Shown: one piece after another, positions 12,133 to 22,651 of the stretch
How the letters are laid out: each line of letters opens with the position of its first letter
Numbering within the stretch: position 1 is the stretch's first letter
DNA from: Tetracentron sinense
Lineage: Eukaryota > Streptophyta > Magnoliopsida > Trochodendrales > Trochodendraceae
Direction: 5' to 3'
Length of the DNA stretch: 64,000 nucleotides
NCBI GenBank assembly: GCA_015143295.1
Contig: CM026564.1
Span: 13,256,416 to 13,320,415, forward strand
Program-made: the position numbers and the translations under genes
The notes under the pieces: generated by a model
Told to the model about the DNA's origin: nothing
The model's database searches: none
What the model saw: only the letters and a program-made list of their open reading frames with translations

Positions 12133-12729
12133 GGGGTAATGCTAGCTCTACTTTCTTTTATAACTTACTCTCTTTTTCTTTGGACACAATATTAGTTCAA
12201 AACACGTGTATTCTCCTAGGCTTCATTTATTAGATGTAAATAAGGGAAATTAAATTAAATCCATGGACAATATTATTTTTGTGTGTTTGTTTGCACATAA
12301 AATCTTATATGATTTATAGAAAACGAATATATATATTTTTTTTTACAGGAAATGACTTACATTTCAAAAATCCGTAAGTCATTTTTCTATAAATACTCGC
12401 CTCTTCAAATATATTTTTAAAATTACAAAAGTATTCATCTTCGCGATTTATTATTTATTATTTGTTGTTTTTATTTTTTAAAATTTAATTTTAAAATTTT
12501 TTTAATTTATTTTTCTCAAACACAAGTAAGGAATATAAAGAACTTTTTTGCCTTATTTTCAAGAATTTGCCCAAACAATAAAAAAAAAAAAATCATCTTT
12601 TACTATAAAAACTTGTTCATCGTTAAAACCATTTACAGTCATAAAGTAGAGCCTTAAAAAAACATTACACATGTCTAATGTCTTTCCTTTGAAAAAAGTG
12701 AGTTAAAGAAAGTGGAGCTGGCAATCCCC
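12133..12729. mobile_element. MITE with long imperfect terminal inverted repeats
   Basis: The left end (GGTAATGCTAGCTCTACTTT...) and the reverse complement of the right end (GGGATTGCCAGCTCCACTTT...) match over about 60 bp with substitutions and gaps. Flanks share TAATTA, a decayed target duplication. The interior is AT-rich and non-coding. A Mutator or hAT affiliation is possible. Confidence 0.55.
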
Positions 12730-13400
12730 TCGTAATTAAGGTTGGTGTTACTGTCCCGTGTCACTTGGAAAGTGATTTATATGGGAAACTCAGTTACATA
12801 GAGAATGTTTTTTTTTGGGGGTGGTGTTGTTGCAATCACATAGAGATATGAGTAAGGGTAACAAGTAACAACTAACAACCTAACGGCAGAATATTCAACC
12901 GTACAACGGTGTGGGCCTCCTATGTTCGTGGACTATCACCCTTTTAATTCTCTCACTCTTTTAATTCTACAAGTAAAGCGGTATTAAATTTTTATTAAAA
13001 GTTTTTGGTATCTTAATTTTTTTTAAAGAAAATATAATTATATTAAATTAAAATTAATATAATACAATTTATATAAGAGTCGTATCTGATACGCGTGCGA
13101 ATCACACAGCCGGAAACAATCTTTCCCCTTTTTATATAATAATTTTTATAACTTCAAACAAATGAAATTTAAAATATATATTTTATAAAATTATTATTAA
13201 AAGTTATTTCTTTAATAAACAGATAATACATAATCATAATATAAATTCTCAATAGATAGTTTTAAATTTTTTATTTATGTTAAACTCTTAATTACATATT
13301 TTTATTGAAATAAATATCTATAATTTTTTAAAAAGTATATATAATTTTAAAATCTATTTTATATAATTAGAATAAATCGGATTTAAATAGACATTAAAGA
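12730..13400. other. AT-rich spacer
   Basis: Long A/T-rich runs with no recognisable gene, RNA or repeat structure. Confidence 0.5.
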
Positions 13401-13408
13401 TTAGTAAT

Positions 13409-13963
13409 TAGGGGTGTAAACGAACTGAGCTGTGCACTACTTGAGCTCGACTCGTTGGAATTTTACAGATGCTCAGACTCGGCTTGGTTCGTTGGAATTT
13501 TACAGGAGCTCAGGCTCGCCTTGGTTCGTCCACAAATCATTGAGCTCGAGCTCGGCTCGGCTCGGTTCGATAATTTTTTTTTTTAATACATTGATAAGCA
13601 CTAAATTCAATAAAAAAAATTAAAATGGTTTTTTTTTTTTTGTGGGATGTCATGTGATTCACGTGAAAGCTTGAGTTAAAACTTAAACAGAAATAATTAT
13701 GTTAATGTATACTAAATATATTTTACCAAAAAAATGTATACTAAATATATAATATAAATTTAACTTTTAAAGGGTATTATTATAAAATTAACTCGAGCCG
13801 AGCCGAGCCGAACTGAGCCACCTATTGTTCAGGCTCGGCTTGTTTATTTATTTTTCGAGCTCACTTTTAAGGCTCAGACTTGGCTCAATGAGACCAAAGT
13901 AAAAACTCAAGCTCTGTTTATTTCGAGTCGAGCCGAGCTGGGCTCGGCTCGTTGACACCCTTA
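13409..13963. mobile_element. hAT-type MITE with GAGCCGAGC subterminal repeats
   Basis: Ends TAGGGGTGTAAACGA and, reverse-complemented, TAAGGGTGTCAACGA are inverted repeats, flanked by a perfect 8-bp duplication TTAGTAAT (13401-13408 and 13964-13971). Both ends carry clusters of GCTCGGCTCG / CGAGCCGAGC motifs, the expected form of hAT subterminal transposase-binding repeats. The middle is AT-rich with no transposase. The larger hAT element at 47719-54531 has similar GGGCCGAGCC clusters. Confidence 0.85.
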
Positions 13964-14798
13964 TTAGTAATAGGACTTGCTAATAGGTTCTCGTCATGGA
14001 TATGTATGAGGTGATGAGACCCATTGTTATTAAACATTAAATAATCTAATGAAAGTAAAAAAAAAACTATAGATATTTAATTTTATAGGTTTCTTATTTT
14101 TAGATTTAGAAAATGTTTGGACCCACCAATTAATTCTCTCCACGAATAAGTATGGTCGTGGGACTCATTGTTATTAAATTTTAAGTAATTTAGTTAGATT
14201 AAGAAACTTCTAAATAATCTTATTACTAAAATAAACCTCTATAAAATTTATTAATAAATTTTAATTTAATATAATACAAGGGTAGATCAAATAAAATTAT
14301 TAAAAGAATAAATTTTTCAAAAATAAAAATAGAACTTGTGCCTTTCTTAATAAAAAGACCGGTACAGTTCCTCCAGCACTAAAAAATGAAAAGGTAGCAC
14401 TTGTCCTATTATCCTAAGATGAGTTAATATTAAACTCAGGTCTAATGCTTACTCAACTAATATTTTAGAGAAAAAAACTATGAACTTAGGACACGTGTTT
14501 CATTCCGTGAATATTGGAGAAAAATCATTTACCGGTGTGATAGAGGATCCAAATTGTAAAAATTGTGTCCCCACAAAGTACTGTATAATGTCACAATATA
14601 ATAGTACCCGGCTGTTCCATCAAGTTTATATCTTTCATTTAATCAATAAAAAAAAACTGCTCAACGCATAGGACATGACAAATTGTGTCCCCACAAAAGT
14701 ACTTTGTAATATCACACCAGAATAAGTACTTGTTCCATCATATTATTATCTTACATTTAATCAAGGCATTTTAGGTTATAACATTCAACAAGTGATAT
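13964..14798. repeat. AT-rich spacer with a roughly 120-bp duplication
   Basis: Two diverged copies starting AAATTGTGTCCCCACAAA (about 14555 and 14680) each run on to a CATTTAATCAA end (about 14646 and 14766). No gene is seen. Confidence 0.5.
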
Positions 14799-14960
14799 AT
14801 ATATATATTTTTTTTTTTTGGTATGTCCTAAATTATTTATCTAGCTAGGTTAGGCGGTTAGCACTCATGGAGGGCGCTCAAAGCCACACCGAGACTCGAA
14901 CTCGAGTCACACCTCCCAAAAGGGAGATACACAACCACGAGGACACAAGCATGGTATGTA
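14799..14960 (-). mobile_element. tRNA-derived SINE
   Basis: On the minus strand a polymerase III B box (GAGTTCGAGTCTC, complement of 14891-14903) lies about 40 bp downstream of an A-box-like segment (complement of 14932-14944). The element ends in an A-rich tail with TA repeats (about 14799-14822). A 13-bp target duplication with one mismatch, CAACAAGTGATAT / CAATAAGTGATAT, flanks it (14786-14798, 14961-14973). This supports LINE-mediated insertion. Confidence 0.75.
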
Positions 14961-15046
14961 CAATAAGTGATATTAACACACAAAACAATTTGACTAATTC
15001 ACATGTTAGGGAATTAAATTTATCTAAAGATATCATTCACCTATAT

Positions 15047-15143
15047 TAGTACGCATTGGGGATTGGAGTTCTTGCTACTCATCACACGGGGGAGTGGATC
15101 CTGAGACCTCTTAAATGAGAGAGGCCACACCCCACCATTGGCG
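15047..15143 (-). repeat. Possible degraded second SINE
   Basis: The minus strand contains GAGGTCTCAGGATCCACTCC, which resembles a worn B box. No A box or target duplication could be confirmed. Confidence 0.25.
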
Positions 15144-15144
15144 C

Positions 15145-15856
15145 AAGTAGCGGTGTACCAATAATTTTTTCTTAGGGGGGGCAAAGTAGGTGTACAAAGA
15201 GAAAAATAAGAAAACAATTTTAATATCATGTATGTAGTAATTCACTAAGAACATATTAAAAGTATATCCAATCAACTTTAATATGGATATGTACAAAAAG
15301 AAAAACAAAAAATAAATTATCTCCCCAATATACAAAAAAACAGTATTTGAATTCTTTCATTTTCCAACATAGAGGATCATGCATAAAAAAAAAAACTACA
15401 CACTTCTTAGAACCTTCATCAAAGATCTTATAGTGACTAAAGTCATCTCAAGCATCTATTGAAGTTGTGTTCGGTGTTCTTTCATAGAATAAAAATCCTC
15501 TATTATTGATTCAGTAGTAAATTTTTATGCAATCTCCTTTTCAATATTTAAAATTAAAGTATCTGCAAGATATTCATCCTTCATCTTGTTGTGAAGCTTT
15601 GTTTTGACTATCTTCAAAGCCGATAATGACCTTTATATTCTTGTCGTTGAAACGGGAAGAGTCAACACAAGGAGAATCAATTGATCTACAAGAAGATAGA
15701 TCGTCAACTTTCTGGTCTTTACTAATCCTTAACAAAGTTCAAAAATTGTCAACATGTTTCGCAATGCAAGATATTGAGGCACATCATGCTCATAATGTTG
15801 CAATTGATATCTCAAATGAATATTTTCCTACTTCATGAAAACTTGCGGATAAGATT
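15145..15856 (-). pseudogene. hAT transposase, C-terminal relic (TTF/ZMYM-type)
   Basis: On the minus strand the translation reads HYEHDVPQYLALRNMLTIFELC, then LVLTLPVSTT, RSLSALKIVKTKLHNKM, DEYLADTLILNIEKEIA and SIIEDFYSMK. These are the final blocks and dimerisation region of the plant hAT transposases that carry a TTF-type zinc finger. In-frame stops are present (for example after FELC and in IEKEIA-KF), so it is dead. The region near 15145-15180 (TTTTTTCTTAGGGGGGGCAAAG-like) resembles the usual terminal sequence of this family. The upstream part is cut off by the gypsy LTR beginning at 15857. Confidence 0.7.
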
Positions 15857-16080
15857 TGTGTCGTGACCCAAAATCCCACCTAAGAGCATGTGAGACTTTG
15901 GCTCGTGATTTGCACATCAAACCATCCTGCAAGGAGCATACAAGGCACTCTAAGAGGTAAACCTGAAATTTTCTCGTAACATAAACTGCATCAAAGTGTA
16001 CAAAAATTTAAAAGATCACAAGTGATCATCTATTACAACCTTTAACTTAATCATAAAACACAATCTCTCCCTCTCATCGC

Positions 16081-16194
16081 TCAGTAATAAGGCCACCTGT
16101 CAATGTCACTCTCTTCCTTAGGATGATTTAATGCAAGTTCCTCTTCTATATACTCCTCCTCAACCCAGGGTTCTTGAGCGTAAATGTCAAACTT
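16081..16194 (-). other. Conserved acidic peptide-like segment in gypsy LTR
   Basis: On the minus strand the frame reads FDIYAQEPWVEEEYIEEE, a variable acidic part, then DIDRWPYY and a stop. It aligns with the segment at 8894-9025 (FDICVPGPWVEEDY... LDHWP). DNA just upstream is also similar in the two LTRs (CTTAGCCGAACTTTTAT and CTCAGCCGTACTTTTAT). Confidence 0.45.
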
Positions 16195-17195
16195 TGGACA
16201 TACCGAAAATAAAAGTTCGGCTAAGCATTGAAAACGTTCAGCGTATATATACCACTAGCTAATGATGTTATAAACATTAACTCAATATTCTTATCGCAAT
16301 TCATCATAACAAACATGCATTCTTTAATCAGAGTGCGGAAACCATTCTTTCTTTACAAACCTTAAATGTGCATACTTTTCAGAAATCTTACTTCAAAGTC
16401 ATAATACATTAAGTCTTATTCACTTAAAGTCATACTTTACAAGCTTACTTTGGATCATATTTTACAAGCTAGGTGACTAGCACCCTTGAGAACTGAGATT
16501 TTATAAACAAGGTACGTCAATACCCTTGAGAAGATCATACTTTAAACAATTTTACAAACAAGAAATTAAATACCCTTGAGGCGAACATACTTTGAACAAC
16601 TTTACAAGCAAGGTATGTAAAAAACCCTGAGGCGAACATACATTGAAGTTTTTGGTGAAATCCACACTTAACAATAAAACCATACCTTTCGGATACCCGT
16701 ATTAATGTGAAAACTTGGTCATGCAATCATGTGTGTTCATATATCATTTGTGAGTGACATGGTAGACAAGGAAAATCCTCAAGAGACATAGTAATACTTA
16801 TTGCATCTCATCCTTAGCAATAGCATACATATACATAGGTAATACACCTCAAGTTTCACCAAATTTCACACTTTCCCGTCACTTTTCATCAATGAATCAC
16901 ATAAAGGTTAACTAGTAGAGTGTATCTACCTTTCAAGATTGATTCCTTGAGATCTAGTGCTTGAGAAAGTCTTTAGAGGCAAAAACCAAGATTCACCTTT
17001 GATCACAAGCAATAGCCATTTGAAACCCTAGCTTTCTCTCTTTTTTTCTCTCAAAACTTGTCTTAGAACTTTTGGTAACCCAAACCCCACAAAAATGGCT
17101 CTATTTATAGAGTTTAGGGGTTTGCCAAAACCCCAAAATAACCCTAAAATATCTCAAAAAACAATAGTAGGTCGGCTAAGGCAAAAACCAAAGGG

Positions 17196-17326
17196 AGTGG
17201 TCGACCTGTTTTGGGGCCGGTCGACCGGCCCTATGCAATCCCACTGGAAAATTCTCCATACATTTTTCAAGCATCCACAGTTGACCGGTGTTGGGGGCGG
17301 TCGACCAGTTGGCAAGCGGTCGACTG
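17196..17326 (-). promoter_or_regulatory. Palindrome array upstream of TATA, arm type CCGG
   Basis: Copies include GTGGTCGACCTGTT near 17197, the perfect palindrome GCCGGTCGACCGGC (17216-17229), GTTGACCGGTG (about 17279), GCGGTCGACCAGTTG (about 17297) and GCGGTCGACTG (17317-17326). A spacer block resembling the one in other LTRs (minus strand ATGTATGGAGAATTTTCCAG) lies at about 17245-17270. The TATA box is about 85 bp downstream on the minus strand. Confidence 0.7.
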
Positions 17327-18010
17327 TGTTGCCCAGATAATGGACCCTAGAGGGGAGGTGAATAGGGTTTATGGCAATTTGAAATTTTGGCTAAGTGATT
17401 TTTACGGAATTAAAAATTAATCACTAATGCTACCAACAAATAAACAGAAATAAAAAGATAGAGAAAGAGTCAGAGATATCAGACACGCGATATTTAATTG
17501 GGGTTCAACAACTTGCCTACGTCCCCACCTTTAAGCTTCCCGCTTTAAGAATTTTCACGATTTCAATAATCACACTCTTCTTTACAGGTAGAGAGCAAGC
17601 CTTTACAATCCTTTTGCAGGCTCAGGAATAACCTTTTACAATCCTTTTAACGGGCTAAGGAAGAATTTCTTCAAGAGAAACTCTCTCTTGGGAACAAGAA
17701 GACAATCTTCTTCAAAAGGTGCAAGAATCCCTGATTCTTGACTTTCAGCAATTACAAAAATTGAGTAGATTTAAAATCCAAATTGAAAGCTCTTAAGTGA
17801 GCTAGATAAGAGTGAAAACACAATCTTACATTCTCTCAACATGGATTGGAATTGAATGCTCAAAGAGTGAGGGATTTGGATTCAAGATATTCAATGCAAA
17901 AACAGAGTATTGATTACTTGAAGGTGTGAGCAATCAATATGGCCGTTGGGGATAGCATTTAATGCAGACTAGCCATTTAAAACTAACTGTTATATGATTT
18001 TTCCACAGGC

Positions 18011-18105
18011 ACTCGTCGACGAGTGGGAGAAAATCAGGTTGGAGTCGTCAATGAGTGGGAACAGAAGCTATTGCTTCATTTATATTCCTTCACTCGTCGA
18101 TGAGT
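18011..18105 (-). promoter_or_regulatory. Palindrome array in LTR of copy A, arm type ACTCG
   Basis: Perfect palindrome ACTCGTCGACGAGT at 18011-18024, AGTCGTCAATGAGT at 18043-18056 and ACTCGTCGATGAGT at 18092-18105. A mini-hairpin AGAAGCTATTGCTTC lies between the second and third. A TATA-like stretch (complement of GTTATATGATT) lies just downstream on the minus strand at about 17985-17996. Confidence 0.7.
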
Positions 18106-18739
18106 CCCTTACACTCGACACAAGTCTACTGAATTTTTTCAGTAAACTCATCATAATGAGACCAATTTAATGGGAATCATGCTAGGACCCTTAGGTATTC
18201 AAATTAGCATTATTTTAATCATTTTTAGGGCCTTAGAATGATGTCCAAATTATACTAGGTCTCCTAGGGTTTATCTAGGTCAACTTTGAGTAATTTTTTC
18301 CAATGTCTTGAGGACTTTTACAAGGTCCTAAACATTTTTAATTACTACACTAGTCTTCATTGAAAGATGATCTTCATTCTTGATTTGAGGATCTTCATTC
18401 TTGATGGATCTTCATGCTTTGTCTTGAGCTCTTTGAAGCTTTTTCTTTGAAGGACTAGTATTTGAACTTTGACCTTGATAATCTTGAATAGTTGACTTCT
18501 TCAACTCATCATGACTTAAAAGATATCTTAATACTCTGAAATTTCACATTCTAAATAGAAGAATTAGTATCATAAAGTTCATTCCATTATTGTGTTATCA
18601 TCGAAACCATTAAGGGTACTTAGAGTTGTAACCTTGAGGCTAACAATATCCCCCTTTTTGATGATGACATAATAATGTGAATGACTTGGGTTGAGCTCTC
18701 CCTCAGAATATATATTCTTGAAATTTTGAGGATAACTCC

Positions 18740-19070
18740 CGCTCAACATGTGTATTATATAGAGAAAAAAAATTCAGATTATAAAGAGCAAGATCATTCA
18801 AGAATTAGTCAAAAGCATTTAGATGTAAATTTAGGAATCAAGAGAAGTTCCATGAGGAAGATTGTAAGTTGTAATTGTTAACAACACACAAGATTGAACC
18901 AAGAGAAGTTCCACAAGGAATAGTATGTGTTTTAATATTTGTAAACAAAGTGTAATATCATTCTTAACTTATATTTGGAACCAAGAGAAGTTCCACAAAG
19001 AAGGTATGTGATTTTATATTTGTTAACTGAAATTTGGAACCAAGAGAAGTTCCACAAAGATAGATCATAT
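18740..19070 (-). repeat. Iterated GGAAC-N8-GTTCC hairpin near the 3' end of copy A
   Basis: A unit GGAACCAAGAGAAGTTCCAC, or a variant, recurs about four times (near 18836, 18895, 18979 and 19034), each time in front of an AAGG/TATGTG-like stretch. GGAAC and GTTCC can pair across an 8-nt loop. It lies between the purine tract and the extra reading frame. Copy B has the same unit about three times (22840-22960). Confidence 0.65.
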
Positions 19071-19569
19071 CAATTTCTATTATTCACTTTTTAAATTTCT
19101 ATTATTCATTTACATTTTCTCCCCCTTGGCATCATCAAAAATAGATATTGAAGAAATAAGATAAGCAGGGAAGATATGATGGGAAACAATGGAATGTCAT
19201 ATATAGTAAAAAAGATACATGAAAGGGCAGACATTACATCAAACAAAAAGTAATACAAAAGTCACAAAAAAATCAGAAAACATCATCAAAACTTCTGCCT
19301 CTTGGTAGGCCTGTCAGGCTTTGAGGTTGGCTTCTTGGGCTTGGCAGTCTTGGACAGGTCTTCTGAGGAAGAGGAGATCACATCAGGTTGCTCTTGAGTA
19401 GCCTTTTCAGCCTTGGAAGGAGGCTGCTCTGCAGGAGGGAGTATAACAATGGCTGGAGGTGGCTGATTGTGAGGAGTTTGGAAGACAATAGAAGAAGATT
19501 CAAATGTTGAGGAATGCGAGGGAAATCGGATTTGAAATATTGAACAGTAAAAAATGGGAAAAAATTAGG

Positions 19570-19710
19570 TTTATATATATATAGACCCGAGGGCACTCGT
19601 CGACGAGTAAGAGAAAATCAGGTTGGAGTCGTCGACGAGTGGGAACAGAAGCTATTGCTTCATTTTTGTTCCTTCACTCGTCAACCAGTCCCTTGCACTT
19701 GTTAACGAGT
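19570..19710 (-). promoter_or_regulatory. Internal TATA plus palindrome promoter of copy A's extra frame
   Basis: On the minus strand, palindromes of arm type ACTCG (19697-19710, 19676-19689, 19627-19640 and the perfect 19596-19609) are followed within 15 bp by a TATATATATAAA box (complement of 19571-19583) and then the extra reading frame. The arm type is identical to that of the LTR of the same element. Confidence 0.65.
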
Positions 19711-20336
19711 CTATTGAATTTTTTCAGTAAACTCATCATAATGAGACCAATTTAATGGGAATCATGCTAGGAACCTTAGGCATTTAAATTAACATTATTT
19801 TAATCATTTTTAGGGCCTTAGATTGATGTACAAATTATAAGGGTCTAATCTAGGTCAACTTTGAGCAATTCTTTTCCAATGTCTTGAAGACTTTTACAAT
19901 GTCCTAGACATTTTTAACTAATACACTAGTCTTCATTGAAAGATGATCTTCATTCTTGATTTGAGGAGCTTCATTCTTGATGGATCTTCATGATTTGTCT
20001 TGAGCTCTTTGAAGCTTTTTCTTTGAAGGACTAGTACTTGAACTTTGACCTTGATAGTCTTGAATGGTTGACTTCTTCAATTCATCATGACTTGAAAGAC
20101 AATCTTAATACTCTGAAATTTCACATTCTAAATGGAAGAATTAGTATCATAAAGTTTATTCCATTATTGTGTTATCATCGAAACCATTAAGGGTACTTAG
20201 AGTTATAACCTTGAGGCTAACAGACTGATAGGCCATTTTGATGCCTACCTTGGTTTGGTCTACACTAAAAACACTTAGAATATTTTTCTTTTCTTTCTTG
20301 AAACCCTAAACACACTTAAAATTTTAATTTGATACA

Positions 20337-21232
20337 AAAACCATGATTATCATAGTTCTTTTGTCTGCTCTGAGCCATCTTCAACCTTTCCCTTATCACC
20401 TTGACCATATCTAAAGTCCGTTCAATCAATTTGGGACCCAGAATCTTCCTCTCACCTACTTTATCCCAGTATAAAGGAGACCTACAACTTCTTCCATACA
20501 AGGCCTCAAAGGGTGCTATCTAGATACTCAACTAATAGCTATTGTTTAGGCGAACTTAACCAATGGCAAGTGATCCTCCCAACTGCCCTGGAAGTCCAGC
20601 ATACAAGCTCGTAGGATGTCTTCTATTTAGGTTGACCCTTTCAGTCTGCCCATTTGTTTGTGGATGGAAGGCGGTGCTAAAGTCCAAACGAGAACTCATT
20701 GCGTGCTGAAAGCTCTTCCAAAATCTAAAAGTAAACCTTGGGTCTCTATCTGACACAATACTGACTGGCACCCCGTGCAAATGGACTACCTCCTTGATGT
20801 ACAAACTCGCAAGCTGGTTTGAATTGAACGTAGTCCAATACGGAATGAAATGGGCGAACTTAGTCAATTTGTCGACTACAACCCTAATATCATCGAAGTT
20901 TCTTGCCATCCTTGGCAAACCAACCACCTAATCCATGGAGATATTCTCCCACTTCCATTTAGGAATAGGAGGAGGAGGGGCTACAAAATTCTTCCCAGTC
21001 TCTAATGTTCGGCCTTAACTTGCTGGCAAACCAAACACTTGGACACATATGCTTCCACATCCCTCTTCATATTCCTCTACCAAAAATGCCCCTTGAGATT
21101 CTAGTACATCTTGGTACTCTAGGATGCACTGTGTATTTGAACTTGTGTGCTTCATCCAGAATCTCTCACCTCAGGTCTTCATTGGCGGGAACACACGGTC
21201 TTCCAATGAATGTGATAGCACCATCACCATTC
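20337..21232 (-). mobile_element. Ty3/gypsy integrase remains (fossil)
   Basis: On the minus strand there are a zinc-binding segment (KCLVCQQVKA at about 21010-21060), a core domain with VVVDKLTKFAHFIPY and SDRDPRFTF (about 20700-20890), HPQTNGQTERVN (about 20640-20690) and YGRSCRSPLYW (20440-20500). These are the conserved blocks of a gypsy integrase of chromovirus (Del/Tekay-like) character. The integrase acts on element cDNA in the nucleus. The region is broken at several places and is bounded by the LTR at its lower side and by element B at its upper side. Confidence 0.8.
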
Positions 21233-22651
21233 TGTTGGCCAGGTAATGACCCTAAAAGGGGGGTGAATAGGGTCTATGGCAGATTTTAAAAATTTAGACT
21301 CTGAATCTATAATGCGGGATAAAATTAATTTTCAACTAAAGCTTAGTCAGAAATAATGATGAAAGTAAAAGAGAAAAGTTAGAAGAGCAAACACAGAATT
21401 TGTTCACGAGGTTAAGCAATTTCAGCCTATTCCCCGCCTCAAGTTGTTCCAGCTAGAGGATTTACTATGATTCCTTAATCATACAGACTCCTTCATTGGT
21501 GGAGCCTAAAGCTTTACAACCTCTCTTTCAAGTCGAGACACAATCTTTACACACCCTCATTTAGGCCAGGTTGAAGCCTGCAGGAGCATTTCCCTCTCTT
21601 GCTGAAATGAAGCAACAACTTCAATGCAAGAATCCAAGATTCTTGTCTATCCTCAATAAATGATTTGTGGATTAAAAAATCCGAGTTAAAAGCTCCTGAA
21701 ATGAGCTGAATAAGAGTGGAGTACAAACTCTAATGAAATCTCTCAAAATAAATGGAATTGAATAGCTCAAGAAAGATTTTGGGGATTTCTATGTATGTGA
21801 GTGAGTGAGAAATCAATGTAAGTGAATGAGTTGTTGATTGAAGTTATTGCACTGATCAAGAGTTGTATTTAGTTCATAAATGAACTCCTTTTATAGCACA
21901 TGATCCAATAGAGCCGTTGATGAAACATTAAATGCATAATAGGTCGTTGAAAATTAGTTAGCTGATACAACGATTTTTCTGTTTCAGGCTTCAATTCGTC
22001 GACGAAGTGAGGTTACCTTCTTAATTCATTGCCGAATTTTAAGACAGTGAGCACAGGTTTATTTTCTATTTCCAATTCGTCGCCGAATTCAGAATACTCT
22101 ATGAATTCGTCGATGAATTCAGAACAAAAATTTTGAATTCTGTCTTGGATCAGAACAAGATGATGGGAATGAATTCCTTGGTCAATTGGCAATGCTTAAT
22201 CATGATTTTTATGAATTTTAGGGCCTTAGAATAATTTCCAATTTGTGTCTTAGGCTTCTATGGTCAATCTATATAATTTGAGCAATCAACTTACCATCTT
22301 TTGAGGACTTCTTACATAAGTCCTAGATAGTCTCAAAATAAATAATAAAAATATATTTGAAGGCTTCTTGAGAGTTGATCTTGACTGAGCTTGAGTCTTG
22401 TAAATTGGCTTTGGCTTCAAGGGACCCGACTTGGACTATGGGTATAACTTTGAATCTTCAACTTTTTACTTTGAACTGAACTTTATCTTGGATAATTTCC
22501 ATATTTTTTCCATGATTGAAGTGCAAACTTCCTTATAGTCTGAAATATTCAAGCACTTAAACAAATTTATTAGTACCATAATTTTCATTTAATTATTGTG
22601 TTATTATCAAAATTAGTAGGGATACCCAAGGTTGTAACCTTGAGGCTAACA
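21233..22651 (-). repeat. 3' LTR of element B
   Basis: TG...CA ends; 1419 bp. It starts TGTTGGCCAGGTAATGACCC and carries the GGGGGGTGAATAGGG block, which also sits near the same end of the LTRs of copies A and C. It contains a palindrome array (21993-22119) and a TATA box (complement of TTTTATAG, 21889-21896). Its outer end GAGGCTAACA equals that of copy A, so A and B are related subfamilies. Confidence 0.75.
21993..22119 (-). promoter_or_regulatory. Palindrome array in LTR of element B, arm type AATTCG
   Basis: AATTCGTCGACGAA at 21993-22006, AATTCATTGCCGAATT at 22023-22038, AATTCGTCGCCGAATT at 22074-22089 and AATTCGTCGATGAATT at 22104-22119. The TATA box is about 95 bp downstream on the minus strand. 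Confidence 0.7.

Larger units (their letters stand above)
17327..20222 (-). mobile_element. Sirevirus-like copia copy A, short form (fossil)
   Basis: Bounded by TG...CA ends and a perfect 5-bp duplication GACTG (17322-17326 and 20223-20227), so it is one insertion. Parts: a 3' LTR (17327-18645), a purine tract next to it (complement of ATATCCCCCTTTTT), hairpin repeats (18740-19070), the C-terminal part of the extra frame of this element type (about 19285-19560), its TATA/palindrome promoter, and LTR U3 sequence reaching the outer end (19591-20222). It is far shorter than its family and carries no gag-pol, so it is non-autonomous and broken. The two U3 copies differ by roughly 5% by eye, suggesting an age of a few million years. 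It sits beside a palindrome of the host LTR. Confidence 0.75.
15857..20336 (-). mobile_element. Ty3/gypsy LTR (fossil), split by Sirevirus-like copy A
   Basis: The outer left end TGTGTCGTGACCC corresponds to the LTR 3' end on the minus strand. The other end lies at about 20336-20342. Without the insert (17327-20222) the LTR is about 1.6 kb. On the minus strand it has a palindrome array (17196-17326), a TATA box (complement of CTATTTATAG, about 17101-17110), a leader, and a conserved peptide-like segment (16081-16194). It adjoins gypsy integrase sequence in the same orientation, so it is probably that element's 3' LTR. It is related to the LTR at 25885-27837. It looks old and incomplete. Confidence 0.6.

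Noticed and set aside
14891-14944. A true tRNA gene
   Set aside because: A and B boxes are present, but the cloverleaf arms do not pair well, and an A-rich tail and target duplication mark it as a SINE.
18740-19070. Spaced repeats as a CRISPR array
   Set aside because: Plant DNA, irregular spacing, diverged units and element context; the repeats are retroelement 3' hairpins.
20223-20342. Exact upper end and target duplication of gypsy LTR X
   Set aside because: Candidate ends at 20336 and 20342 give no convincing 5-bp match with 15852-15856, so only an approximate boundary is reported.
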